Source: Nesterenkonia pannonica (GTDB lineage: Bacteria; Actinomycetota; Actinomycetes; Actinomycetales; Micrococcaceae). From it: a stretch of DNA of 64,000 bases. This document shows, piece after piece, positions 51,076 to 62,224 of this stretch. The position numbers were made by a program, and so were the translations under genes. The stretch lies in the NCBI RefSeq assembly GCF_019575955.1, contig NZ_CP080575.1:434001-498000 (forward strand). The letters are read 5' to 3'. The notes beneath the pieces were generated by a model. The model saw only the letters and a list, made by a program, of their open reading frames with translations. It searched no databases and was not told where the DNA came from. Position 1 is the first letter of the stretch. The number at the start of each line of letters is the position of its first letter.

Positions 51076-51920
51076 ATGATGACCTCCCACACCAGACCGA
51101 GGCCCCCAGCTCGCCGCCGAAAGCCCCAGCAGAAACACCCTGGGCATCGTCGCCCTCATCATCGCGTTGGTGGGCGCCGTATTCGCCTGCATCCCGGGTG
51201 CGCTCATCGTCGGCTGGGTCCTCCTGCCCATCGCCTTCATCCTCGGCCTCGTATCCCTCTTCCTCAGGGGAAGGCGGCGCGGCGCGGCATCGCCGCCGTC
51301 ATCGTGTCGGTCATCGGCACGGTCATCGGCGTCGTCATCTTTCTGATGGTGGTGGCGGACGCCTTCGATGAGAGCTTCAGCACCGAGACCACCGCCGAGG
51401 CGCCGGATGATGCTGAGGGTGAGAGCGCAGAGGGCGCCGCGGAGCCCGAAGACGAGGCGGAGGAGCCGGAGGAGGAGGGCGGCGCCGAGGTGGAGGGCAC
51501 CCGCGAGAACCCCCATCCGCTGGGCACCGAGGTGTCCAGCGGCGATTGGACAGTCACCGTGAACAGCGTGGACCTCGAGGCCACAGATGAGGTGATGGCC
51601 GAGAACCAGTTCAACGAGGCCCCTGAGGACGGGCAGACGTACATCCTGGTGAACATCACCGCTGAGTACGTCGGCAGCGATGCAGAGGGCGACATGCCCT
51701 GGGCAAGCGTCGAGTATGTTTCGCCCGAGGGGAACACGTTCACCGAAGGCGATGCCCTGATTGTGGCCCCGGACGCCTTCGACTCCTCACCACCCTCTAC
51801 GAGGGCGCTTCCGAGACCGGGAACATCGCCCTTCAGGTCCCCGCGGACGACGTGGACGCCGGAGTGCTGGCTGTCACCGCCGACATGTTCGGCGACACCG
51901 TCTTCGTCTCAGTCAGCTGA
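51076..51920 (+). CDS. Membrane-anchored acidic protein with DUF4352-like domain
   Basis: About 280 residues. After a Pro/Ala-rich start, two spans (LGIVALIIALVGAVFACIPGALIVGWVLLPIAFILGLVSLFL; AAVIVSVIGTVIGVVIFLMVVA), an Asp/Glu-rich linker and a beta-sandwich: NPHPLGTEVSSGDWTVTVNSVDLEATDEVMAENQFNEAPEDGQTYILVNITAEYVG, the DUF4352/telomere-repeat-like extracellular fold. Function unknown; common in actinobacterial cell envelopes. Base losses near 51130, 51270 and 51785. Confidence 0.68.
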
Positions 51921-51990
51921 TCCGAGCGAATCGGATGGTTCGCCGAGTGGCGTGGGCGGCGTGGGGCTGCTGCCGTTCTACCCTGAGGGG

Positions 51991-52640
51991 ATGAGCAGCC
52001 CCCGCCGTCCTCGCCCCAGGTGGCCCGTCGTCGCCAGCTGGTGGCCGCGGTCCTCGGTGTGCTTCTGCTCGCCCTGGTGATCTGGGTCGTCAGCTCACTC
52101 ATGGGCACCGGTGAGGACGAGACCGACCAGCAGGACGCCTACCAGAGCCAGGACGACATTCCGGCGCCTGAGGGCGGGGACTCGGAGCAGGACGAGGACG
52201 CTGAGACCGGCAACGCCGATCAGCCGGACGAGGTGCCCGAGGGGCACTGCCACCCCGACGATGTGCTGGTCACCGCCAACACCCACGCCGAGGCGTACGC
52301 GGCCGATGAGGCGGTGCGGATGATCATGCAGGTCCGCAATGTCTCCGGCAGCGAGTGCACGATCGAGGTCGGCACCGCGGAGCAGACGTGGAGTGTCTCC
52401 CACAACGGCTCCGAAATCTTCACCACAGAGGAATGCGACATCGCTTACGAATCCTTTGAGCGCGACTTCTCCGCCGGTGAGACCGTCCGTGCGGACCTCA
52501 ACTGGCCCTGCTCCGACTCCTCCGAGGACTGCTCCGCACCGGCAGCGATCCCCAGCGGGGAGTACCAGCTGACCGTCAGCGTCTCCGGCACTACTTCCTA
52601 CCCGCACGCCTTCACTGTGGAAGGGGCTGATCCCGAATGA
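51991..52640 (+). CDS. Secreted or membrane-anchored acidic protein of unknown function
   Basis: About 216 residues: basic start, one span (LVAAVLGVLLLALVIWVVSSLM), strongly acidic linker, then a beta-rich domain with four Cys (HCHPDD, GSECTIEVG, TEECDIA, WPCSDSSEDCSAP) suggesting disulfides, and the ending YQLTVSVSGTTSYPHAFTVEGADPE. It resembles DUF4232-like secreted domains in outline only. Indel near 52017; the scar at 52443 reads DIAYESF for DIAGESF. It overlaps the next gene by 4 bases. Confidence 0.6.
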
Positions 52641-53170
52641 GTCGGCGCAGCGCGGACCCGCCCCCGCCCTACAGCATCCGGCCCGCCCGCACGCGGGATG
52701 TGCGTGCCATCCTTACGCTGTCCGAGCCCCTGGTCGATCAGCGCGTGCTCGTCCCCAAGGACGCGGTGGCCTACTACGAGGACATCCAGGAGTTCCTCAT
52801 CGCTGAGGACGGCCACGGGGAGGTGGTCGGCTTCGGCGCCCTGCACGTGATGTGGGAGGACCTCGCCGAGGTGCGCACCTTGGCGACCAGCCCCACCACC
52901 CGCGGCAGCGGTCTCGGAGCCGCCCTGCTGCACCAGCTCCTCGACCGCGCCCGGAGCCTCGGCGTCACCCGGGTCTTCTGCCTGACCTTTGAGACCGCGT
53001 TCTTCGCGCGCCACGGCTTCGAGCCGCTGGGCGAAGGGCAGGAAGCGGTGGACCCCGAGGTGTACGCGGAGCTGCTGCGCTCCCCGGACGAGGGCGTGGC
53101 CGAATTCCTCGACCTCGCGCGCGTGAAGCCCAACACGCTGGGCAACACGCGCATGTTCCTCACTCTCTGA
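52637..53170 (+). CDS. argA: Amino-acid N-acetyltransferase (N-acetylglutamate synthase, GNAT type)
   Basis: Undamaged 177-residue GNAT of the short actinobacterial ArgA class: YSIRPARTRDVRAILTLSEPLVDQRVLVPKDAVAYYEDIQEFLIAEDGHGEVVGFGALHVMWEDLAEVRTLATSPTTRGSGLGAALLHQLLDRARSLGVTRVFCLTFETAFFARHGFEPL. R-G-S-G-L-G is the acetyl-CoA loop; LTFETAFFARHGF is typical of ArgA. It makes N-acetylglutamate, the first arginine-pathway step. ATG 52637 in an ATGA overlap. Confidence 0.82.
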   Translation: MSRRSADPPPPYSIRPARTRDVRAILTLSEPLVDQRVLVPKDAVAYYEDIQEFLIAEDGHGEVVGFGALHVMWEDLAEVRTLATSPTTRGSGLGAALLHQLLDRARSLGVTRVFCLTFETAFFARHGFEPLGEGQEAVDPEVYAELLRSPDEGVAEFLDLARVKPNTLGNTRMFLTL

Positions 53171-53193
53171 CGGGGCCTCGCAGCCCTCCATCT

Positions 53194-53226
53194 GTTCCCC
53201 ATACGTTCATCTGTCGTTCACGCATG
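53194..53226 (+). promoter_or_regulatory. PHO box: three 11-bp direct repeats upstream of pstS
   Basis: GTTCCCCATAC (53194), GTTCATCTGTC (53205) and GTTCACGCATG (53216) form three consecutive 11-base units beginning GTTC, the arrangement bound by actinobacterial PhoP. They lie about 170 bases ahead of pstS. Another GTTC unit (GTTCGCCCCGC) occurs near 53267. Expected effect: induction at low phosphate. Confidence 0.7.
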
Positions 53227-53395
53227 AGCTGACTGCCGGTCATCTGGCGTCCCTAGCCTGACATGCGGTTCGCCCCGCGCACCTTGTTCTCAGGCGCCAG
53301 CCGACCAGGACGCGGGAGGGCCGAGAAGAGCACGACAAGGGCTCCGTGAAGCACCTGATGGGCACGGAGAATGAATCCTTCAGAGAGGGACACCA

Positions 53396-54606
53396 GTGAA
53401 CGTTTTGGCTTTGGGCCGCGCTGCGGCCATCATGTCCGTCGCATCTCTGGCACTTGTTGCCTGCGGTGACGACACGGGCGACGCCGAGGAGAACGGCGAC
53501 ACCGGCGACACCGGCGTGGAGGAGAACGGCGGCGAGGAGAACGGCGCCGCAGAGACCGGCTCCGAGGACGGTGCAGGAGACGCTGAGGCCGCCGCTTACG
53601 AGCTCGACATCGACTACTCCGCCTTGTCCGGGAACCTCTCCGGCTCTGGTGCCTCCAGCTTCCAGCTCGCCATTCAGGAGTGGACCGCCGAGTTCGAGAT
53701 CGAAACAGGCGTCCCTGTCGACTATGACGCCGTCGGCTCAGGAGACGGCCGGTCCAACTTCCTCAACGGTGCCGACTCCTTCGCTTACTCCGACGCCCTG
53801 ATGGACGAGGAGGAGTACGAAGCCTCCCTCGAGCGCTGCGGCGACGAGGGCGCCTTCCACGTGCCCGCCGCCATCATCCCCATCGCCGTGGCCGTGAACC
53901 TGGACGGCGTTGACGAGCTCAACCTCGACGGCGACACCATCGCCCAGATCTTCTCCGGAGAGATCACCGAATGGGACGACGAGGCCATCGCAGAGCACAA
54001 CGACGGCGTCGACCTGCCTTCGGAATCCATCACCGTGGTGCACCGCTCCGACACCTCCGGCACCACAGAGAACTTCACCGAGTACCTCGCTGAGGGCACC
54101 GACGAGTGGGACTACGAGGCGGACGGCGACTGGCCCAGCGAAGTCACCGCAGAGACAGGCGACGGCACCACCGGCGTGCTGAGCACCGCAGAGTCCGTCC
54201 AGGGCGCGATCACCTACTCAGACGCTCAGCAGGTGGAGGACGCGGGCCTCACCACGGTCAACGTCCAGGTCGGCGAAGAGTACGCCTACCCCAGCCCCGA
54301 AGCTGCTGCGGAAGCCCTGGCCGCCTCTGACACCGAGAGCGGCGGAGCGGACAACAACTTGGGCTTCGACCTCGCGCGCGACATCGATGAGGACGGCACC
54401 TACCCCATCATCCAGGTGACCTACACCATCTGGTGCAACCAGTACGACGACGAGAACGAGGCCGAGCTGGCTCGTGCCTTCGCCGCCTACATCACCTCTT
54501 CGGAGGCCCAGCAGCTCGCCGCCGACATCGCTTAAGCGCAGCACCGCTCTCGGATGAGCTGATCGAGCAGGCCCACGAGTCCATCGACCAGATCTCCGCA
54601 GGCTGA
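53396..54606 (+). CDS. pstS: Phosphate ABC transporter substrate-binding lipoprotein
   Basis: About 402 residues. Leader ending LALVACGDD, then a long acidic linker (E-N-G-D-T repeats). Phosphate-binding blocks: LSGSGASSFQLAIQEW, YDAVGSGDGRSNFLNGADSFAGSDALM (A-G read from scar 53783; the sequence shows A-Y), SITVVHRSDTSGTTENFTEYLAEG. The GCTTAAGC scar at 54530 makes a false stop; GCCGGC continues to LSDELIEQAHESIDQISAG and TGA 54606. A further scar at 53594 is in frame. GTG 53396 follows GAGAGGGA. First gene of the pst operon. Confidence 0.93.
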
Positions 54607-54718
54607 TCATCGACGCTGAGCACATCGCGGTGAGGTGGTCGGGCGCACGCGTCCGGCCGCCTCACCGCTTCCTGCACCGCAGTCCGCACATCGCACCGCC
54701 TCTGGCACAGGAGACCTG

Positions 54719-55701
54719 GTGACCACCACCGACCACAGCACACCCGGCACCGCCTCGGCCCCGAGCCGCAGCGAGAACCGCCTCATCTCGGGGACCGGAT
54801 CGGAGCGCGAGTCGATCGCAGCTTCGCCCGACTGGCCATGTCCGCTTAAGCATTCTGATTCTCGTCATTCTCGCCTTCGTCGCGATCTTCCTCTCATACA
54901 ACTCCATCGGTGCGGTGTATCAGGAGGATGAGGGATTCCGCGTAGGAGAGTTCCTCGGATACGCGTGGCCCTTCGCCATCGGCACAGTCGTCGCCGCCGT
55001 GATGGCACTGATCCTTGCCACTCCCGTCGCCGTAGGCGTCGCCCTCTACATCTCCCACTACGCCCCGCCGAGGGCATCGAAGACGATCGGGTACATCATT
55101 GACCTGCTCGCCGCGATTCCCTCGGTGGTCTACGGGGCGTGGGGCTGGCTGGTCCTGGCTCCCCAGATGGTCGGGTTCTACCAGTGGCTCAGCGACAACC
55201 TCGGCTTCATTCCCTTCTTCGGCGGAAGCCCCTCCGCCACAGGGCGGACGATCGTCACCGCCTCGGTGGTGCTGGCGGTGATGATTCTGCCCATCATCGC
55301 CTCCGTCAGCCGCGAGATCTTCATCCAGACCCCCAAGCTCCACGAGGAGGCCGCGCTCGCACTGGGCGCCACACGGTGGGAGATGATCAGGATGGCCGTG
55401 CTGCCCTTCGCTCGGGCCGGAATCATCTCCGGAATCATGCTCGGGCTCGGACGGGCGCTCGGCGAGACCATGGCCGTCGTCATGGTGCTCTCGGGTGCGG
55501 GCTTCTCGCTCTCACTGATCTCCGCGTCGAACTCCACCATCCCCGCGAGATCGCCAACCAGTTCGGGAGGCGCCGCCGCTGTCGACGCTCTGGAACGAGC
55601 TGATTGCTCTGGGGCTGGTGCTCTTCATCATCACCCTGGTCGTGAACGTGATCGCCCGCTGGGTGGTCTCGCGGAACAAAGAATTCTCGGGAGCCAACTA
55701 A
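54719..55701 (+). CDS. pstC: Phosphate ABC transporter permease PstC
   Basis: About 325 residues. GTG 54719 behind AGGAGA. Span 1 LILVILAFVAIFLSYNSI is reached across a GCTTAAGC scar at 54844 (MSAGILIL). PstC blocks: YISHYAPPRASKTIGYIIDLLAAIPSVVYGAWG, EEAALALGATRWEMIRMAVLPFARAGIISGIMLGLGRALGETMAVVMVLSG. Base losses near 54824 and 55547. The stop TAA shares its last base with the pstA start. Confidence 0.92.
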
Positions 55702-56954
55702 TGTCTGAGACCGACACCAGAATCCCCACAGCCACGTCCGTGGCGGGCCCTGCCGGTCCCCTGCTAAGGGGCCGGGCAGCCCCACCCGCATGATTCGCCC
55801 GGGATCCCTGCGCGGAAACAGCATGCTTACCTGGTTCACCCCTGCGGCCGCCGCGGCGGGAGTCGCAGTCGGCTTCGGACTGGCCGTCTTGGTAGGAACA
55901 GCCAACACAGGCTTCGAGTCCGTGGAGTACTCCTGGTCCTGTGGGTCATCTTCTCTGCGGCCTCGTTCGTGGCGATCAGCTACGGAGTGCAGCGTCGAAG
56001 GCTGGGCAGGCGCAAGGCAGTCGACGGCATGTGGCGCATCCTGATCCACCTGGCCTTCGGTCTTGCGCTCATCCCCTGATCTCCGTGATCTGGTCTGTGA
56101 CGGCCGACGGGATCACAGGCCTGATGAACACAGGGTTCTTCACCCAGGACATGCAGATGCACGCCCGGCGCAGCTCTGAGATGGCGATCCACGCGGGCGA
56201 GGAGCCGATGGGCGGAGGCATCCGACACGCGATCGTCGGCTCGCTGATGATCACTCTGACGGCTACTGCCATCTCAGTGCCCATCGGCCTGCTCACATCG
56301 ATCTACCTGGTCGAATACTCCCGCGGCGGCCCCTGTCCCGCGGCATCACCTTCTTCGTGGATGTCATGACTGGAATCCCTCGATCGTGGTAAGCCTCTTC
56401 GGTGCGGCGGCGATGCAGAGCATCCTCGCGATCGGCGGGCAGATCGGTCTGTGGAGCTACGGAGCCGGAAACTACGGGATGGGCATCACTGCCGCCGTGG
56501 CACTGTGCGTGCTGATGATTCCCGTGGTGGTCCGCACCACCGAGGAGATGCTCCGTGTGGTGCCCAACGAGCTCCGTGAGGCCTCATACGCCCTCGGTGT
56601 GCGCAAGTGGCGGACCATTCTCAAGGTGGTCATTCCCACGGCCATCTCCGGCATCGCAGCGGGAGTGACCCTCGCCATCGCCCGCGTCATCGGGGAGACC
56701 GCCCCGATCCTGCTCACCGCCGGCACACTGAGCCGCGTCAACTGGAACATGTTCGACGCCTCCGGAATGATGTCGCTGCCGGTCTTCATCTATCAGACCT
56801 TCCAGTATCCCTTCGGCGGTCCGGGGAGCTGGAGTACCTCTCGCAGGAGCGCGCCTGGGGCGCTGCTCTCGTGCTGATCCTCATCGTGATGGTGCTGAAC
56901 CTCATCGCTCGGCTCATCGCGACCCTGTTTGCGCCGAAGACGTCCGGCCGCTGA
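55701..56954 (+). CDS. pstA: Phosphate ABC transporter permease PstA
   Basis: About 415 residues, with a longer N-terminus than usual. Blocks: GGGIRHAIVGSLMITLTATAISVPIGLLTSIYLVEYSRGGPLSRGITFFVDVMTGIPSIVAGLFGAAAM (A-G from scar 56389) and REASYALGVRKWRTILKVVIPTAISGIAAGVTLAIARVIGETAPILLTAG. Scar at 55825; base losses near 55938, 56080, 56330, 56380 and 56826, making it one of the most fragmented genes here. Ends TGA 56954, 39 bases before pstB. Confidence 0.9.
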
Positions 56955-56993
56955 GCCTAACCCAAGCTCCCGAAGAAAGTGTGACCTGAACAG

Positions 56994-57773
56994 ATGTCGA
57001 AAAGCATCACCGCCAAGAACCTCAACGTGTACTACGGCGACTTCCTTGCTGTGAAGGACGTGAGCATCGAGGTGGCGCCCAAATCCGTCACCGCGTTCAT
57101 CGGGCCCTCGGGCTGCGGAAAGACCACATTCCTGCGAAGTCTGAACCGGATGCATGAAGTCCTCCCCGGTGCCCGCGTGGAGGGCGAGCTGTACCTCGAC
57201 GACGACAACATCTACGGGCCCGGAGTGGACCCCGTGACCGTCCGGTCGATGGTCGGCATGGTGTTCCAGCGGCCCAACCCGTTCCCGACTCAGACCATTC
57301 GGGAGAACGTGCTTGCCGGGTACAAGCTCAACGGGGCCCGGCTGTCGAAGTCCGATGCGGACGACATTGCCGAGCGGGCGCTGCGCGGCGCCAACCTGTG
57401 GGCCGAGGTCAAGGATCGGCTCGACAAGCCCGGCTCTGGGCTCTCAGGAGGTCAGCAGCAGCGCCTCTGCATTGCACGAGCCGTGGCGGTGGAGCCCGAG
57501 GTGATCCTGATGGACGAGCCCTGCTCGGCTCTCGACCCCATCTCCACCTTGGCCATTGAGGACCTCATCGCCGAGCTGAAGGAGCAGTACACCATCGTGG
57601 TGGTGACCCACAACATGCAGCAGGCCTCTCGCGTCTCGGAGAAGACGGCCTTCTTCAACATTCGAGGCACCGGTGAGCCGGGCGAGCTCTTCGAGTACGA
57701 CGACACCGCCACGATCTTCAACAACCCCAGCAACCCTGAGACAGAGCGGTACGTCACCGGTCAGTTCGGCTGA
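56994..57773 (+). CDS. pstB: Phosphate ABC transporter ATP-binding protein PstB
   Basis: Undamaged 259-residue ATPase. Walker [24 protein letters not shown]-loop [18 protein letters not shown], signature [22 protein letters not shown], Walker [24 protein letters not shown]-loop [20 protein letters not shown], all exact PstB wording. Completes pstSCAB. No phoU follows; a convergent DUF47/Pit pair takes that place. Confidence 0.96.
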   Translation: MSKSITAKNLNVYYGDFLAVKDVSIEVAPKSVTAFIGPSGCGKTTFLRSLNRMHEVLPGARVEGELYLDDDNIYGPGVDPVTVRSMVGMVFQRPNPFPTQTIRENVLAGYKLNGARLSKSDADDIAERALRGANLWAEVKDRLDKPGSGLSGGQQQRLCIARAVAVEPEVILMDEPCSALDPISTLAIEDLIAELKEQYTIVVVTHNMQQASRVSEKTAFFNIRGTGEPGELFEYDDTATIFNNPSNPETERYVTGQFG

Positions 57774-57783
57774 GCAGAGGCCG

Positions 57784-58795
57784 TCAGACCAGGGTGCTCA
57801 GCCCGGCCGTGATGGCGGCCGCCGCGCCGATGCCGACCAGGGGCGTCACGGCCCAGTAGAGGACGATGCGTCGGAACTGCCGCCAATTCACGGTGGCGAA
57901 GCGCTGGTTGGATCCGGCACCGATGATCGCTGATGCGGCGGTGAACGAGGTGGACAGCGGAAGTGCCGCCGCCAAGGATCCCACCACCAGCAGTCCGGCC
58001 GTGGTGGTGGTGCTGACCATGCCGCGCAGCGGGTCCATGGCCACCAGTCGGTGGCCCAGCACGTGCCCGATCCTCCATCCCCGTTGAGGCAGCCCAGCGC
58101 GATCATCAGAGCGAAGGTCAGTGTCAGTGCCGCGAGGATCGGTGCGCCCTGCGGAATGTCGGCGGCGCTCAGGGCGATCAGCGCCACGATGAGGAACCGC
58201 TGCCCCGCCTGGATCCCTGTGCCGAAGCTGGTCAGCCCGGCGCTGACGCACTGGGCCGCCCGTGAGGTGCGATTGATCTGCTCGGCCTCTTCGCCGCGCA
58301 CGATGCGGGCGGCGGCGAAGACGAGCAGGTAGGCCACCAGGAACGCCGCCACCGGCGAGACGATCAGCGTCAGCAGGGGGTTGAGCCACGGCAGGCGCAG
58401 GATTTCGGAGCCGTCCACCCGGAGATGAGCCCTGCGGCAAGGGTTCCGCCCAGCAGGGCCGAGAGCAGCACATGTGTGTTCGAGGTGGGCATGCCCTGGA
58501 AGTACGTGTGCGTCTGCCACCCCAGGGCCGTGATCAGCGCTGCCAGCACCACGCTCAGAGTCATGGCGGGAGGCATGTCGGGAACGTCGAACCAGCTGTA
58601 CAGGTACAGGCCCATGGGCAGGGCGGTGAGGACGCCTGCGGCGGTGCACCCGGCGGCGAGGCGCGTGGCAGCCCTGGCTGTCAGCGCACGGGTGCGCACA
58701 GGGATGGCGATGGCGTTGGGCACATCATGCAGGCCCGCCAGGTACAGGGTGGGGAGCATGAGCGCCCCCACCAGAATCAGCAGGAGGACTTCCAC
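57784..58795 (-). CDS. pit: PiT-family low-affinity phosphate transporter
   Basis: About 335 residues, ten or so spans. ALMLPTLYLAGLHDVPNAIAIPVRTRAL is the first PiT signature (H-D-x-x-N-A); LSTSFTAASAIIGAGSNQRFATVNWRQFRRIVLYWAVTPLVGIGAAAAI is the second. MPTSNTHVLLSALLGGTLAAGLI also matches. Base losses near 58413 and 58080. GTG 58795 lies 5 bases after the DUF47 gene stop, so the two are co-translated. Convergent with pstB. Confidence 0.86.
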
Positions 58796-58799
58796 CTGC

Positions 58800-59435
58800 T
58801 CAGGACTCCCGCACCACGATGGAACCGCACACGGTGGCCACGTCGTCGCGCAGCGCGTGCATTGCGGCGAGGATCTCCGAGGCGAGCTCCGCGTGCTGCA
58901 GTGCGACGCCCGGCTGCAGCGCCCCGTCGGTGGAGGTGGACCATTCGCGATGGCCGCGGTTCGCCTGCTTGGTGAGCCGCTGGGTCTGTGACCAGTACTC
59001 CTCAAGATGGTCGAGATCGTCCAGGCGCCTCAGCGCAGAGGCGGTCAGCTCCACCTCCCGGCTGAGGACCTCAAGCTGCTGGTGAGCCTGCTCGGGCAGA
59101 GCCAGCCCCGAGCGGGTGATGAGCAGATCCCCACAGCCATCAGGTGCTCCATGGCGCGGTTGAGGTAGGCGGAGATCGAGTAGACGTCCTCACGCGGAAT
59201 CGGGGTGAGGAAGACGCTCCGGATCTGGGTCATCAGAGCCAGGTGCTTGTCCATGGCCCGGCCTTCCAGCGAGAGCAGCCCTTCGCGCCGGGAGAGGCGC
59301 TCTGAGGCGGAGGTGCCGAGCAGTTCGGCGAGGAGTGCGGTTCCGGATTGGAGCTCGTCGGCTATTTCCGCGAGCAGGTTGGCTTAGCCCATCATGGCGC
59401 GCCCTGTTCAGAGCAATCATGCGTCCCCACAGCAT
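58800..59435 (-). CDS. DUF47/PhoU-like Pit accessory protein
   Basis: About 212 residues, all helical: LLAEIADELQSGTALLAELLGTSASERLSRREGLLSLEGRAMDKHLALMTQIRSVFLTPIPREDVYSISAYLNRAMEHLMAVG then EQAHQQLEVLSREVELTASALRRLDD. The segment TPIPREDVYSIS is a DUF47 hallmark (T-P-I/F-x-R-E-D). The scar at 59382 (GCTTAGC) hides the true N-terminus; GCCGGC gives MIALNRARHDGPANLLAEIADEL from ATG 59435. A base is lost near 59130. Probably gates the PiT transporter. Confidence 0.84.
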
Positions 59436-59697
59436 TAGGAATGAATATCAGGTGAACTACGGGTACTGAGTCTATAGCCCGCAGGTGAACAGCTGAGGGG
59501 AGGGTGGGTGCCGGACTGGGAACGCCTCACGGCGCGTGGCCGCTCGAAGCGGCTAATGGTTGGAGCCCGGGGTTACCAGCAGCCCGGCACCGCCCATACA
59601 GTCTGGGGCCTGTGATCCCAGGCCGTCAAGCGGTCTGAGGCGGCGCTCTGCCCCGTCGGCGGGCAGGCCACGGTGGCCTGCGATGGGCTATTTGATG
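59436..59697 (-). promoter_or_regulatory. Promoter region of the DUF47/pit operon with PHO-box-like repeats
   Basis: On the minus strand GTTCACC occurs at 59490-59484 and at 59457-59451, the latter followed at the 11-base step by ATTCATT (GTTCACCTGAT ATTCATTCCTA), a partial PHO box close to the DUF47 start. The rest of the gap holds a short inverted repeat GGCCTG-N6-CAGGCC (59607-59624) near the end of the nucleoside permease gene and no ORF I can support. Confidence 0.5.
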
Positions 59698-60961
59698 TAC
59701 GGAGTTCCGTTGGCCGCGGGAGGCCGGACCCTGCCGACGAATCCTGCCACGGCGAAGATGGTGATGACGTAGGGGAGCATCAGCAGCATCTCGGAGGCGA
59801 CGGGGTCCCAATCGCGGAGAGAGTGTTGCCCAGCGAGGTGGAGAAGCCGAAGAGCAGCGCCGCCAGCAGGGCGGACACGGGCTTCCAGCGGCCCAGAATC
59901 ATCGCAGCGAGGGCGATGAAGCCTTGGCTTACGGAGATCTCGGGGCCGAAGGCGAGTCCCTGCCCGATGGTGAAGGCGGCTCCTCCGAGCCCTGCGATCG
60001 CGCCGCCGAGGATGACGTTGCGGACGCGGGTCCTGTTCACGTTGATGCCGACGGTGTCTGCGGCTTTGGGGTGCTCACCGACAGCGCGGATGCGCAGCCC
60101 CACCGCGAACGGAACAGCATGATCTGCAGAATGATGACGACGGCGTACATCAGGTAGACCAGCACCGTTTGGTTGAAGAGCACGGGGCCGATGACCGGCA
60201 CCTCAGACAGCAGCGGAATCGGCAGTCGGTCCAGCTGCTGGCGAGCGTTCCACACGCCGGGGTTCTCAGTGAGCAGGGTGGAGTAGAAGAAGCTGGTCAG
60301 CCCTATGACCAGAACGTTGAGGACCACGCCCACGATGATCTGGTTGACGTGGTACTTCACCGAGAAGAACACCAGCATCGCGCCGACTGCTGCGCCGGCG
60401 AACGGGGCGGCGATGAGCCCGAAGTAGGCGTTGGTGACCAGCGAGGCGGCCACGGCGGCGAGGAAGGCGCCACCAGCAGCTGAGCTTCGATGGCGATGTT
60501 GATGACTCCGGAGCGTTCGCCGACGAGCCCGCAGAGCGCCCCGAAGATCAGCGGTACGGATAGGGCCAGGGCGCCGGTGAGCATGGTGGTGAGCGGTATG
60601 ACCGCTCCGCTGCCGGATCCGGCCCACAGCAGGAAGGCGAGCACGAAGGTCACCCCGAAGAGAATGGGCACGAACAGCTGCGTCCTCTGCCGGGCCGCTG
60701 CCCGCCTGAAGGCATAGCCGGTGAGGGCCGCCAGGAGCGCCGCACACACGATTCCGCCCGCCAGTGAGGGGACGGTGATCGGCGGTATCTCGATGAAGTC
60801 CCGGGCGCTGGCGACCCGGAACACGGTGGTGCTGCCTGTCGAGGCGGAGAGCGGGAAGAGCACGCTCACCAGGGCGAGGATCAGGTAGGTGATCGGGTAC
60901 TTCCAGCTGATCGGCTGGAGTGGGGCGGGCGCAGTGGCCTCTCCTGGGCGGTCACACTCAT
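59698..60961 (-). CDS. BMP-type nucleoside ABC transporter permease (YufQ/NupQ-like)
   Basis: About 420 residues, second permease of a purine-nucleoside importer. MLTGALALSVPLIFGALCGLVGERSGVINIAIE is the family opening (E-R-S-G-V-I-N-I), then HVNQIIVGVVLNVLVIGLTSFFY, RAVGEHPKAADTVGINVNRTRVRNVILGGAIAGLGGAAFTIG and [34 protein letters not shown] (A-G from scar 59927). A long N-terminal extension contains about four extra spans. Base losses near 60920, 60472, 60112 and 59808. ATG 60961 overlaps the first permease stop once that gene's tail is repaired. Confidence 0.86.
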
Positions 60962-62224
60962 GCGGAGACCTCCTGTGAGCGCTTGGCGCCTACTGTCGGA
61001 TCTTTCTGCCCGGCCTCTCCGGATCAGGGAGGAAGAAGATGGCGCGCACCAGCGGCGGTGCCGCGATCAGCAGCACGATAACGGACTGGACCACCAGAAT
61101 GATGTCGATCGGCGTTCCAGTGGAGGCCTGCATGAGCACGCCTCCGGCCTGCAGTCCGCCGAAGAGAAGGCCCGCGAGGAATGTGCCCAGGGGCTTGGAG
61201 CGGCCGAGCAGGGCCACGGTGATGGCATCGAACCCCAGGGAGCCGCGACTCCGCCGGTCAGGGAGTACTGGGTGCCCAGCACGTGGGCGGCTCCCGCGAG
61301 CCCGGCGAGCCCGCCGCCGATGATCAGCACCATCGCAGTGGCTTTGGGCACCGAGATGCCGGCGGTCCTGGCGGCGTGAGGGTTCTCGCCGATGGCGCGC
61401 ATCTCGAATCCGAGGGTGGAGCGCTCCAGCAGCCACCAGACGAAGACGGTGGCCAGGATGGCCAGGAGGAAGCCGGCGTGGAGCCGGAACCCGTCGCCGA
61501 GCAGCCCGAACAGGCGAGCGGATTCGTCGACGCCGGTGGACCGGGGCTGGTTCGATCCGGTCTGGACGAACCACTGCTGCTGAAGAAGGTATGCGAGCAG
61601 GTAGAGGGCAATGTAGTTGAGCATGATCGTGACGATCACCTCGTTCGCGCCGGTGCGCGCCTTGAGCACGCCCGCGATGCCTCCCCATATGGCCCCGCCC
61701 AGCAGTCCGCCGAAGAGGGCGAAGAGCATGTGGACGCCTACGGGCATGCTGAGCGTGTAGCCCAGGAAGCCTGCAAACGTGGCGCCCAGGATGATCTGGC
61801 CCTGTCCGCCGATGTTGAGCATCCCGGACCGGAAACCGATGGCGATGCCGAGGCCGCACAGGATGAGCGGCACCGCGTTGGTCATCGTCTCGGTCACGGG
61901 GCGAACCGCACGGGAGAACTCGGGCGCGGTCCAGTCGAAGACAGCGCCGCGGAAGAGGGCCGTGTAGGCCTCCGAGACGGTGGTCCAGCTGGTGACGAAG
62001 AAGTCGCCGGGCCGGGCGAAGAAGTAGCTTACGGTGGACCGGACACTGGGATCCGCAGCGAGGATCAGCAGTGCGCCCACCGCAAGGGCGATGACGACCG
62101 CCAGCAGGGAGACGACTGCAGAGGACTGGCCCATTTCTCTGAGGGCCCGGGCGAGCTTCGATTCGGCGTCCGCGAGCGAGGCGCCGTTCTGCTCGGGCTT
62201 CTTCGGGGCGTGTTCCTGACTCAT
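60958..62224 (-). CDS. BMP-type nucleoside ABC transporter permease (YufP/NupP-like)
   Basis: About 422 residues. FRSGMLNIGGQGQIILGATFAGFLGY, ARTGANEVIVTIMLNYIALYLLAYLL, RAIGENPHAARTAGISVPKATAMVLIIGGGLAGLAGA and FDAITVALLGRSKPLGTFLAGLLFGGLQAGG are standard family blocks. RSTVSYFFARPGDFF at scar 62027 should read STAGYFFARPGD. As printed the frame stops at TAG 60990; restoring GCCGGC at 60988-60993 and one G near 61012 extends it to a TGA at 60958-60960, giving an ATGA overlap with the next gene. Another base is lost near 61243. Confidence 0.87.

Noticed and set aside
17057-54851. GCTTAAGC copies as a dispersed repeat or mobile-element footprint
   Set aside because: They sit inside conserved motifs, come in length variants of 6, 7 and 8 bases around one palindromic hexamer, and have no flanking duplication. 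A miscalled GCCGGC explains all of them.
59607-59624. GGCCTG-N6-CAGGCC as a terminator
   Set aside because: The stem is only 6 bp with no T-run, and it lies downstream of the nucleoside permease gene only at a distance; too weak to call.
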